A stretch of DNA of 5,680 nucleotides from assembly GCA_044351685.1 (NCBI GenBank), contig JBILFK010000106.1, positions 1 to 5,680 of the forward strand, read 5' to 3'. This document shows positions 1 to 5,680 of this stretch, piece after piece. This DNA comes from JALHRI01 sp044351685 (GTDB lineage Bacteria; Pseudomonadota; Alphaproteobacteria; Rickettsiales; UBA3002). Under the pieces are notes generated by a model. It searched no databases and was not told where the DNA came from. It saw only the letters and a list, made by a program, of their open reading frames with translations. The translations under genes and the position numbers were made by a program. The first letter of the stretch is position 1, and the number at the start of each line of letters is the position of its first letter.

Positions 1-203
1 TAGCCGCGCGCATACACCTTGCCGGGAAGCAAATCGAACTGGCTGGATTCAATGGCGTCGATATAGCGCACACGCATATGCAGATGCGAGGAAACATCCT
101 GCACGCTCAAGCGGTAATGCGCGCGAATCGATGCCAGATACGGGCCAATATCGGCAAGCTCCATCGCTTCGGGCAGGCGGGTAAATTTCACGGCAGTGCT
201 CAT
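1..203 (-). CDS. RodZ-like HTH_25 protein, N-terminal part
   Basis: The frame opens with ATG at 203-201 and runs off the window at base 1, giving the first 67 codons only. Residues about 17-67 match the HTH_25 domain at the N-terminus of RodZ-type proteins: a helix reading IGPYLASIRAHYRLSVQDVS, then a recognition-like helix HLHMRVRYIDAIESSQFDLL, then PGKVYARGY, the family's 'lPg.vYarGf' end. RodZ family members are inner-membrane proteins that join the MreB cytoskeleton to the cell-shape machinery through this HTH; some homologues are simpler regulators. The transmembrane segment and periplasmic domain (DUF4115 in many alphaproteobacteria) would be outside the window, so the full architecture is inferred. 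A CAAGG sequence 5 bases upstream of the ATG is a possible ribosome binding site. The 71-bp gap after ptsP allows cotranscription. In related genomes I recall ispG downstream, which cannot be checked here. Confidence 0.75.
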   Translation of the reverse strand, partial: MSTAVKFTRLPEAMELADIGPYLASIRAHYRLSVQDVSSHLHMRVRYIDAIESSQFDLLPGKVYARG

Positions 204-268
204 GCAGGCCTTGTAGTCAATTGCCCCGTGGGAAGCAAGCAGACAGTCTGGGTTTGGTGGTGGTGTAT

Positions 269-284
269 GATTCGCTAGCGAATC
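269..284. repeat. Perfect 16-bp palindrome spanning the ptsP stop codon
   Basis: GATTCGCTAGCGAATC equals its own reverse complement and contains the last ptsP codons and its TAG stop. As RNA it could form a 6-bp stem with a CTAG loop, but no U-run follows, so an intrinsic terminator is not supported. Each end is a GANTC site, the sequence methylated by CcrM in many alphaproteobacteria. Confidence 0.5.
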
Positions 285-2584
285 TCGACCCCATGATCGC
301 GGGCGAAGTTCTCGAGCTGCTCGCGCAGGCTGTGGCGCGGCTCGGTGGTGAGGTGCATAATAAATGCCCGAAGCTGCGAAATATCCAGGCTACGCAGCAT
401 GGCTTTCACCGGGCCAATCGCCGAGGGTGGCATGGAAAGCGAACGTATGCCACAACCCAGCAGCACCATAGCCTCCAGCGGTTTGGTGGCCATATCGCCG
501 CAGAACCCCACCTCGACGCCGCTCGGGTTGGCACTATTGGTGATATGTAGCAACATGCGCATCACTGCCGAATTCAACCAATCGTAGCGGCCAGAAAGTT
601 TGGTAGAACTTCGATCCACTGCGAACATGAACTGCATCAGATCGTTACTGCCGATGGACACAAAATCCACGCGCTGCATCAATTCAGGCAACTGAAACAG
701 CAGCGAGGGAATTTCAAGCATGGTACCCACTTTGATAGAGCTGGGCATTTTGAAGCCTTCGCTATCGGCTTTCTCGAGCTCTTTTTCCAAAATATTTCGC
801 ACGGCTTCAAATTCGGCCACTTCGGCGATAAACGGAAACATGACCCATAAATCTTGCCCATTGGCGGCGCGGATGAAGGCGCGGAATTGCTGGCGCAAAA
901 TCACTGGCCTATCAAGCCCAATACGGCTGGCGCGCCAGCCCATGGCGGGGTTTTCTTCGTCGTCGGTTTTAATATACGGCACGTGCTTATCGCCGCCAAT
1001 ATCGAATGAGCGAAAGATAATGCGCTTGCCTTTGGCTTTATCGAACGCGTCGCGGTAAATGCGCGTTTGTTCATCGACGCTGGGTAATTCACGGCTTGAA
1101 AGATATGGCAGTTCGGTGCGGAATAACCCCACCCCGCGCACATCGGGCGCCGCTAAATGCTGCCCATCAATGAACAGGCCAACATTCAGATTGAGCGATA
1201 CTTCCACACCGTCACGGCTAATGGCGGGCAAATCGCGCATAGCGCTATAGCGCGCCTGTAGGCGTTCGCGCGCGGCAATCGCATCATCGACTGCCACAAT
1301 CACATCTTCGGGCGGGCGAATATACACCGTGCCGTGATCGCCCTGCACTACCGCTAAATCGCCATGCTGCACCAGCCCCACAATATTGGCGATATTGCCC
1401 ACCATCGGCACATCCATCATGCGCGCAATAATCGTCACGTGGGCGGTGGGCGAACCTTCTTCAAGGATAATCCCTTTAATGCGCCCGGCGTCATATTCCA
1501 GCAATTCGGCTGGCCCCAGATTTTTGGCTACCAGCACAAACGCATCGGGCAGTTCGCCATGTGCTGCGGTGGGCTCCATACCAGAAAGATGGTAGAGCAA
1601 CCGCTCGGATAAATCTTCGAGGTCGTGGATGCGTTCCTGAATATAGGCCGAGGCAATTTTACTTAAACGCGCGTGCATTTCTTCCTGTACTTTGCGCACC
1701 GCCGCTTCGGCGGAAAGACCGGTATGAATGGCTTCGATAATGCGTTCCATCCAGCCCCTGTCTTGGCTGAATAGGCGATAAGATTGCAAAATATCATGTG
1801 ATTCCGTACCTTCGCGCAAGCCTGCGGCACTTATCATCGCATCGACCGATTGCTGCAGGGCAATCAGCGCCGCATTCAGGCGTTTTTCTTCTTCTTCGGG
1901 CGATTCGCTGACCAGTTCTTTGATCACAATTTTGGGGCGGTGCAGCACGATCGGCGCTTTGACAATACCCGGCGCTAATGTTTGCCCAGAAAATTGCTGC
2001 GATTGCAGGCCCGGATGTTCGCTGCCGGCAATATCATACGCATCAACCAGCTGCGTACCTATCACCAGCTCGGCAATTACCATCGCCACGGTGTTCAAAA
2101 TTTCTACCAGCTCGTCGCTGTAGCTGCGCGATTGTTTGCTTTGCACCACCAACACGCCAATCACCTTGTGGCTATGCAGCAGCGGCACACCCACGAATGC
2201 GTGGTAAAGTTCTTCGCCGGTTTCGGGGCGGTAGGCGAATTTAGGGTGGGTTTGTGGTTCAGCTAGATTCAATTCATGGGCGGTGGCGGCAATTTCGCCC
2301 ACCAGCCCCTCGCCCACGCGTAAGCGTGTCACGTGTACCGAGGTTTGCTTAAGGCCGTAGCTGGCAAATAATTCTAAAATATCGCCGGGGCGCGCCAGAT
2401 AAATCGAGCATACATCGGCATGCAATAATTCGGCAATTGCAGCCACCAATGTATCGAGGCGTTCTTGCGTGCCACCTTTGCCGGGCTTGGAAGGCGCCTT
2501 CATGATATCGCGCACGCGGCGCAATAATAAAATCGGCGACTGCAACGCCGAAATCGAAGGATCGATAGGAATAATACTTGCCAT
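275..2584 (-). CDS. ptsP: PTS-Ntr enzyme I (phosphoenolpyruvate-protein phosphotransferase with GAF domain)
   Basis: Cytoplasmic first enzyme of the nitrogen-related phosphotransferase system: it autophosphorylates on histidine from phosphoenolpyruvate and passes the phosphate to NPr and then EIIA-Ntr. From the ATG it has 769 residues, close to the roughly 750 of E. coli PtsP. Domains in order: GAF sensor at about 38-173 (VCSIYLARPGDILELFASYGL at 58-78), known in homologues to sense glutamine; HPr-binding/PEP-utiliser N domain at about 198-328; swivelling phosphohistidine domain at about 348-423 with GSPTAHVTIIAR and active-site H382; PEP-binding TIM barrel at about 453-743. Barrel motifs are GLFRTEL (486-492), a DIGGDK stretch (528-533), NPAMGWRASRIGLDRP (545-560), MLEIPS (622-627), DFVSIGSNDLMQF (640-652) and GFCGDM (693-698) with catalytic C695. 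All key residues are present. The frame opens back to a TTG at 2650, but the ATG at 2584 has a spaced AAGGG and a family-like N-terminus. Stop TAG at 277-275. Confidence 0.95.
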   Translation of the reverse strand: MASIIPIDPSISALQSPILLLRRVRDIMKAPSKPGKGGTQERLDTLVAAIAELLHADVCSIYLARPGDILELFASYGLKQTSVHVTRLRVGEGLVGEIAATAHELNLAEPQTHPKFAYRPETGEELYHAFVGVPLLHSHKVIGVLVVQSKQSRSYSDELVEILNTVAMVIAELVIGTQLVDAYDIAGSEHPGLQSQQFSGQTLAPGIVKAPIVLHRPKIVIKELVSESPEEEEKRLNAALIALQQSVDAMISAAGLREGTESHDILQSYRLFSQDRGWMERIIEAIHTGLSAEAAVRKVQEEMHARLSKIASAYIQERIHDLEDLSERLLYHLSGMEPTAAHGELPDAFVLVAKNLGPAELLEYDAGRIKGIILEEGSPTAHVTIIARMMDVPMVGNIANIVGLVQHGDLAVVQGDHGTVYIRPPEDVIVAVDDAIAARERLQARYSAMRDLPAISRDGVEVSLNLNVGLFIDGQHLAAPDVRGVGLFRTELPYLSSRELPSVDEQTRIYRDAFDKAKGKRIIFRSFDIGGDKHVPYIKTDDEENPAMGWRASRIGLDRPVILRQQFRAFIRAANGQDLWVMFPFIAEVAEFEAVRNILEKELEKADSEGFKMPSSIKVGTMLEIPSLLFQLPELMQRVDFVSIGSNDLMQFMFAVDRSSTKLSGRYDWLNSAVMRMLLHITNSANPSGVEVGFCGDMATKPLEAMVLLGCGIRSLSMPPSAIGPVKAMLRSLDISQLRAFIMHLTTEPRHSLREQLENFARDHGVEIR

Positions 2585-2592
2585 CTGAGCAG

Positions 2593-2597
2593 CCCTT
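2593..2597 (-). promoter_or_regulatory. Ribosome binding site that sets the ptsP start
   Basis: AAGGG on the minus strand lies 8 bases upstream of the ATG at 2584-2582. This favours that ATG over the in-frame TTG at 2650, which has no such signal and lies inside a predicted hairpin. Confidence 0.65.
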
Positions 2598-2608
2598 AAA
2601 ATGATGCT

Positions 2609-2666
2609 ATGACTGTTCCGCAGATTATCCTGAATTTTGCATTGCGGCAAAATCCGGTGCAGTCAT
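2609..2666 (-). ncRNA. Candidate structured leader RNA upstream of ptsP (three-way junction)
   Basis: The 58 bases directly after the flavoprotein stop codon fold by hand, in the transcribed sense, into a nearly fully paired three-way junction. The closing stem pairs 2666-2660 with 2615-2609 (AUGACUG/CAGUCAU). After a 2x2 internal loop (CA/AA) it continues with CCG/CGG (2657-2655 with 2620-2618). Hairpin 1 pairs GAUUUUGC (2654-2647) with GCAAAAUU (2640-2633), including one G-U, around the loop CGCAAU. Hairpin 2 pairs CAGG (2632-2629) with UCUG (2624-2621), including one G-U, around AUAA. No U-run follows, so it is not a classical intrinsic terminator. It ends 24 bases before the ptsP ATG, leaving the Shine-Dalgarno exposed. 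It could be a leader regulator, an mRNA processing or stabilising element between the two genes, or a chance fold. No known riboswitch class was recognised. Confidence 0.4.
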
Positions 2667-3686
2667 TTATGCTGCACGTTTTGTATCGATGTATAATGCC
2701 GCTTGTGCTACCAGTTCGTCAATGATTTCTTGCACGCTCTGTGTGCGCTGCACCATCCCCACGCTCTGCCCTGCCATCAGCGAACCGCGCTCAACATCGC
2801 CGTCGATCACCGCTTTGCGCAGCGCGCCCGCCCAGAAATGCTCGATGGCCAGCTGGCCTTCTTCTTTGCTTTGTGCACCTGAAAATACTTTTTCAACGGT
2901 TTCTTTTTGGAAACGTGTAAATTCTTCGCTGGCTTTATTGGCAATCGCACGCACGGGAATCACCGGAAAATCGGGGTGATATTGCACCGATGGCATGGCA
3001 TCGCGCGCACTGGCACGAATGAATGCCTGCTTGAAATTTTCGTGCGCAATCGATTCGTGCGCGCACACAAACCGCGTGCCAAGCTGCACGCCTGCCGCAC
3101 CCATTTCCAGATACGAAACAATGGCTTCGCCGCGGCCAATGCCGCCTGCAACAAACACTGGCACTTCACGAATGACCGGTAAAATTTCCTGCGCCAGCAC
3201 CGAGGTGGAAACCGCGCCAATATGCCCGCCCGCTTCCATACCTTCGATAATCAGCGCATCAATGCCCATTTTGATAAGTTTTTTGCCAATCATCGCGGTG
3301 GGGGCAAACCCAATCACGATGGTTCCCGCTTCCTTTAAGCGGTTGATGGTAGGGGCTTTGGGCATGCCGCCAGCCAGCACCACATGGGTCACACGCTCGG
3401 CAATGCACGTTTCCACCAGCGCATCAAGCTGCGGGTGCATAAGAATCAGGTTCACGCCGAAGGGTTTTTGCGTGAGCGCGCGGGTGGCAACAATTTCTTT
3501 TTGCAAAATTTCAGGCGGCATGCTCGAGGCGGCAATCACGCCGAACGCGCCCGCGTTTGAAAGCGCCGATACCAGATTACGCTCGGATACCCAGCTCATG
3601 GCGCCACCTAAAATAGCGACCTCGCAGCCCAGCAATTCAATGCCGCGCTGCATTAACTTGGATAAGGAATTTGGCAAGTGGCTCAT
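2667..3686 (-). CDS. Nitronate monooxygenase / FabK-like FMN flavoprotein
   Basis: A 339-residue FMN-dependent TIM-barrel protein of the 2-nitropropane dioxygenase family (Pfam NMO), predicted cytoplasmic. The barrel starts with a GGAM segment (27-30) and LVSALSNAGAFGVIAASSM (38-56). An EGMEAGGHIG segment (148-157) carries H155, matching the catalytic histidine of nitronate monooxygenases. FMN-phosphate loops are VAGGIGRG (179-186) and MGAAGVQLGTRF (195-206). The C-terminal RGSLMAGQSVGMV (300-312) is also typical. Family members either oxidise alkyl nitronates, detoxifying propionate-3-nitronate, or act as FabK-type enoyl-ACP reductases; sequence reading alone does not separate the two. The ATG at 3686-3684 overlaps the lysC TGA (ATGA), and a clear GAGGAG lies 8 bases upstream inside the lysC end, so it should be translated with LysC. 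The stop is TAA at 2669-2667. No metabolic link to aspartate kinase is evident. Confidence 0.85.
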   Translation of the reverse strand: MSHLPNSLSKLMQRGIELLGCEVAILGGAMSWVSERNLVSALSNAGAFGVIAASSMPPEILQKEIVATRALTQKPFGVNLILMHPQLDALVETCIAERVTHVVLAGGMPKAPTINRLKEAGTIVIGFAPTAMIGKKLIKMGIDALIIEGMEAGGHIGAVSTSVLAQEILPVIREVPVFVAGGIGRGEAIVSYLEMGAAGVQLGTRFVCAHESIAHENFKQAFIRASARDAMPSVQYHPDFPVIPVRAIANKASEEFTRFQKETVEKVFSGAQSKEEGQLAIEHFWAGALRKAVIDGDVERGSLMAGQSVGMVQRTQSVQEIIDELVAQAALYIDTKRAA

Positions 3687-4942
3687 GCGGTTTTCTCCTC
3701 GATAGCATCAAGCCCATACGCCGTGTGCAGAGCACGAATGGCAAGCTCGATATAGGCTTCATCAATCAACACTGAAATTTTAATTTCCGAAGTAGAGATC
3801 ACGATGATGTTGATATTTTTTTCGGCCAGCGTGCGGAACATTTCCGCGGCCACCCCAGCATGCGAGCGCATACCCACGCCAATCACCGAAATTTTTGCAA
3901 CATTGGCATCGGTGTGCATGGAATCAAATTTTGGTAAATCGGTGCCGGCACGCTGCAGCATATCAAGCGCGCGGGTTAAATCGCCTTTGCTCACGGTGAA
4001 GGTCAAGTCGGTGCTGGTGCCATCTTCGGTGACGTTCTGCACAATCATATCGACATTGATTCCCGCATCCGCCAGCGGGCCAAACAATGCAGCGGAAACG
4101 CCGGGGCGGTTTTCAAGATTAGTTAGCGTAATGCGCGCTTCGTCGCGGCTATAGGCAATGCCTGTGACACGTTGTTGTTCCACAATATCCTCCTCATGCA
4201 CGAGTAATGTTCCGGGGTGTGTTTCGGCGCTCGCGTCATCGAAGCTCGAAAGCACCTGCACCGGCACGCCAAAATTCATAGCTAATTCTACCGAACGCGT
4301 TTGCAGCACCTTGCTGCCAAGCGATGCCATCTCGAGCATTTCTTCATACGAAATACGGCTGAGTTTTTGCGCCTTCTTCACGATGCGCGGGTCGCTCGTG
4401 TACACCCCATCGACATCGGTATAAATGTCGCAGCGCTCGGCGCGAAATGCGGCGGCAAGTGCTACCGCTGTAGTATCAGAACCGCCGCGCCCCAGTGTAG
4501 CAATGCGCCCAGCATGCACCGCCTGAAACCCGGCAACCACCGCCACTTCGCCCGCATTAAGCGCGGCGTTCACCGCTTCGGTATCGATCGATTCAATGCG
4601 CGCTTTGCTATAGCTATCGTTGCTGTGAATGGGAATCTGCCAGCCGCACCATGCACGCGCTTTGATGCCGCGCGCCTGCAGGCACAGCGCCAGCAAGCCC
4701 GAAGTAATTTGTTCGCCCGAGGCGACCACATGGTCGTAATGGGCAAGAGCCGCATCATCGAGCAGCGGGCTGAGTTCGTTGCAGTAACCCACCAGCTGGT
4801 TGGTAACCCCTGCCATCGCTGATACCACCACAATCACCTGATTGCCGCGCGCCACTTCGCGCTGCACCAACCCTGCCACATGCGCGATGCGCTGGGTATC
4901 GGCTACCGATGTGCCACCAAATTTCTGTACGATTAACGCCAT
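3683..4942 (-). CDS. lysC: Aspartate kinase
   Basis: Cytoplasmic enzyme catalysing ATP-dependent phosphorylation of L-aspartate to 4-phospho-aspartate, the first committed step towards lysine/diaminopimelate, threonine, methionine and isoleucine. The 419-residue length is normal for the single-function class of Bacillus and alphaproteobacteria. The amino-acid kinase domain covers about residues 2-230: KFGGTSV at 7-13, ASGEQITSG at 74-82, GFQ at 138-140, GRGGSDTTAVALA at 151-163 and TDVDGVYTSDPRIV at 175-188. Two C-terminal ACT domains follow, the first around 265-340 (NRPGVSAALFGPLADAGINV at 278-297) and the second around 347-415 (MRSHAGVAAEMF at 358-369, then NINIIVISTSEIKISVLI). ACT pairs of this type bind lysine and/or threonine for feedback inhibition; the effector cannot be read from the sequence. 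The ATG at 4942-4940 is fixed by the family N-terminus. No Shine-Dalgarno precedes it. Its stop overlaps the next gene's start by ATGA. All key motifs are intact. Confidence 0.97.
   Translation of the reverse strand: MALIVQKFGGTSVADTQRIAHVAGLVQREVARGNQVIVVVSAMAGVTNQLVGYCNELSPLLDDAALAHYDHVVASGEQITSGLLALCLQARGIKARAWCGWQIPIHSNDSYSKARIESIDTEAVNAALNAGEVAVVAGFQAVHAGRIATLGRGGSDTTAVALAAAFRAERCDIYTDVDGVYTSDPRIVKKAQKLSRISYEEMLEMASLGSKVLQTRSVELAMNFGVPVQVLSSFDDASAETHPGTLLVHEEDIVEQQRVTGIAYSRDEARITLTNLENRPGVSAALFGPLADAGINVDMIVQNVTEDGTSTDLTFTVSKGDLTRALDMLQRAGTDLPKFDSMHTDANVAKISVIGVGMRSHAGVAAEMFRTLAEKNINIIVISTSEIKISVLIDEAYIELAIRALHTAYGLDAIEEKTA
3695..3700 (-). promoter_or_regulatory. Ribosome binding site of the nitronate monooxygenase-like gene
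   Basis: On the minus strand a GAGGAG core lies 8 bases upstream of the ATG at 3686. It sits within the last codons of lysC, so the downstream gene has its own strong ribosome binding site in addition to the ATGA overlap. Confidence 0.75.
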
Positions 4943-5033
4943 AGGCGGCTGGTTTTAGAGAGTTCGGAGTAGAGAGTCCAGAGTTCAGTGAGGGTTTTTT
5001 CGATTTCTTGAAGGCACACCGAAACCCGGCCGC
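4943..5033 (-). promoter_or_regulatory. rimI-lysC intergenic leader
   Basis: This 91-bp gap separates the TAA of rimI from the ATG of lysC and probably holds the lysC leader, and perhaps its promoter. I could not find a convincing -35/-10 pair. It contains a degenerate heptanucleotide repeat (4959-4986) and a weak interrupted inverted repeat (4992-5027). The last 16 bases before the lysC ATG read on the minus strand as TAAAACCAGCCGCCT preceded by C, with no purine-rich Shine-Dalgarno core. That it is transcribed leader is inferred from position only. Confidence 0.35.
4959..4986. repeat. Degenerate heptanucleotide tandem repeat, four units
   Basis: On the plus strand the units are AGAGTTC, GGAGTAG, AGAGTCC and AGAGTTC, read in exact 7-base steps. 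The first and last are identical; the third differs from them at one position and the second at three. The next seven bases (AGTGAGG) are only loosely related. Read in the direction of lysC transcription, the tract is pyrimidine-rich with an ACTCT or ACTCC core, and it ends 16 bases before the lysC ATG. Function unknown; it may be slipped-strand expansion of neutral intergenic sequence. Confidence 0.6.
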
Positions 5034-5489
5034 TTAGCGCAGCTTCTTACGCATACATACGGCATCGGCAAAGGTACCATCGGGGTACGAATAATAATCC
5101 TTACGGGTGCTGAAGGCGGCAAAGCCATTTTCCTCGTAGAGTTTTTGGGCGGCCACATTATTAATATTCACTTCCAGTGTGATATATTCTGCGCCCATAT
5201 CATAGGCGGTGCTGAGCGCGTAATCTAACATCATCAGCCCCACCCCGTCTCGGCGATGCTTGGCCAACACCCCCATCGAAAGCAGATCACACTGATCTTC
5301 GATCAGCCAGCATAGCACAAACCCCACCGGCATCTGATCGCGGTAGGCAATGCCTGCAAATACGCCTGCACGCTCAAAAAAACTTTCAAACTCAAGGTAA
5401 CCCCAGCCTTTGGCAAAGCACTGGCCATGCAGTTCACTGAGGGCTTTCGCGTGGGTGCGCCCTACCGAGCGAATACGATACTCGCTCAC
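5034..5489 (-). CDS. rimI: RimI-type GNAT N-acetyltransferase
   Basis: Encodes a 151-residue protein, the usual length for RimI, the cytoplasmic enzyme that transfers an acetyl group from acetyl-CoA to protein N-termini (classically ribosomal protein S18). A single GNAT domain fills the protein. Residues 54-60 (PVGFVLC) and 69-74 (LLSMGV) are the central strands; the acetyl-CoA pyrophosphate loop is R79-R-D-G-V-G84; LEVN at 105-108 followed by N111, A113-A114 and LYEENGF at 117-123 is the RimI signature. E106 and Y118 match the catalytic Glu/Tyr pair described for Salmonella RimI. The C-terminus has the family's R-x-x-YY segment (129-133) and a final DAVCMRKKL. The start is GTG at 5489-5487, overlapping the upstream stop; the next in-frame Met is residue 53, inside the domain. 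No strong Shine-Dalgarno is seen, so translation may rely on coupling. A different GNAT substrate cannot be excluded. Confidence 0.85.
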   Translation of the reverse strand: MSEYRIRSVGRTHAKALSELHGQCFAKGWGYLEFESFFERAGVFAGIAYRDQMPVGFVLCWLIEDQCDLLSMGVLAKHRRDGVGLMMLDYALSTAYDMGAEYITLEVNINNVAAQKLYEENGFAAFSTRKDYYSYPDGTFADAVCMRKKLR

Positions 5490-5680
5490 GCCGCTACCCG
5501 CTTTCTCAGCACATGCACCGAAAGCTGTATGCCGGGGTAAAGTGCCGCCTTATCATGTGTTACGGGGTCAAACCCCGCACTATTTGCTACCTGCGCCACA
5601 TAGGCATCGGAATGCCCAAACCGTGCAGTGGTACCCATCACGCTATAGGCCGTGCCGGGGCACGGCTCCACCGATACCAG
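5486..5680 (-). CDS. C-terminal fragment of a probable SAM-dependent methyltransferase
   Basis: The last 64 codons of an open frame enter from beyond base 5680 and end at TGA (5488-5486); the start is outside the window. The visible residues include an ARFGHSDAYV segment, then a stretch reading VANSAGF, and a final beta-strand-like SVHVLRKR. This resembles the C-terminus of class I methyltransferases of the TPR-associated COG4976 type, where a GR(F/Y)-HS-aYv motif precedes a 'la..aGF' helix and a closing strand ending in 'vlrr'. That assignment comes from recalled family patterns. The SAM-binding glycine motif would lie upstream and cannot be seen, so substrate and function are unknown. The stop codon overlaps the GTG start of the rimI-like gene (GTGA), so the two are probably cotranscribed and translationally coupled. 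Confidence 0.55.
   Translation of the reverse strand: MVSVEPCPGTAYSVMGTTARFGHSDAYVAQVANSAGFDPVTHDKAALYPGIQLSVHVLRKRVAA

Noticed and set aside
2585..2650. TTG start at 2650 giving a PtsP longer by 22 residues
   Set aside because: There is no Shine-Dalgarno before it, the codon lies within a predicted hairpin, and the extra residues do not look like family sequence; the ATG at 2584 has AAGGG at 8-base spacing.
2616..2652. Internal promoter for ptsP based on GATAAT at 2629-2624
   Set aside because: The -10-like hexamer has no good -35 partner at 16-18 bases, and the same bases are accounted for by the hairpin fold; too weak to annotate.
2995..3705. Plus-strand open frame of 236 codons
   Set aside because: It lies antisense to the flavoprotein gene, which has intact family motifs throughout. 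The translated product is rich in Ser, Pro, Ala and Ile with no recognisable domain, as expected from the complement of a GC-biased coding frame.
4301..4822. Plus-strand open frame of 173 codons
   Set aside because: Antisense to the lysC kinase domain, with many His, Arg and Cys residues and no domain signature; a shadow frame.
4992..5027. Possible intrinsic terminator after rimI (GGGTTT...AAACCC inverted repeat)
   Set aside because: The stem is short or interrupted, the loop is about 17 bases, and no T-run follows on the transcribed strand. The run of T at 4995-5000 is on the plus strand, where no gene ends.
5486..5680. Upstream fragment as the C-terminus of TsaB, a common rimI neighbour
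   Set aside because: The visible residues lack the TsaB C-terminal pattern, and the ARFGHSDAYV...SAGF arrangement fits methyltransferase C-termini better.
1..5680. A new defence, mobile or biosynthetic system
   Set aside because: All coding space is occupied by full-length housekeeping families in one direction, with short gaps, no repeats flanking a cargo region, no integrase or transposase, and no visible change in composition.

Overview
The window is a compact, unidirectional block of chromosomal housekeeping genes, all on the minus strand, so transcription runs from high to low coordinates. Gene content suggests an alphaproteobacterium. The PTS-Ntr enzyme I (PtsP) has an N-terminal GAF domain, and it lies close to a single-domain aspartate kinase and next to a RodZ-type HTH gene, an arrangement I recall from Rhodospirillales-like genomes (from memory, not checked). 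GC content is moderate by eye, roughly 50-55%. I cannot name the genus.

In transcription order: (1) the 3' end of a gene whose C-terminus resembles SAM-dependent methyltransferases (5680-5486); (2) a RimI-type N-acetyltransferase (5489-5034), whose GTG start overlaps the previous stop; (3) a 91-bp gap with a degenerate heptanucleotide repeat close to the next start; (4) lysC, a complete aspartate kinase (4942-3683); (5) a nitronate monooxygenase/FabK-like flavoprotein (3686-2667), joined to lysC by an ATGA overlap; (6) an 82-bp leader that folds on paper into a compact three-way-junction RNA; (7) ptsP (2584-275), best started at an internal ATG with a good ribosome binding site; (8) a 71-bp gap; and (9) the first 67 codons of a RodZ-like HTH_25 protein that runs off the window at base 1.

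The genes do not form one obvious pathway. lysC starts the aspartate-family amino-acid and diaminopimelate route. PtsP is the phosphoryl-entry enzyme of the nitrogen-related PTS. The RodZ-like protein belongs to a family linked to cell shape. RimI modifies protein N-termini. The flavoprotein is tied to LysC only by translational coupling, with no clear biochemical link. No mobile element, tRNA, rRNA or CRISPR array is visible, and I see no evidence of a new multi-gene system. The signals most worth checking are the structured ptsP leader, the repeat-containing lysC leader that lacks a Shine-Dalgarno sequence, and the flavoprotein gene coupled to lysC.
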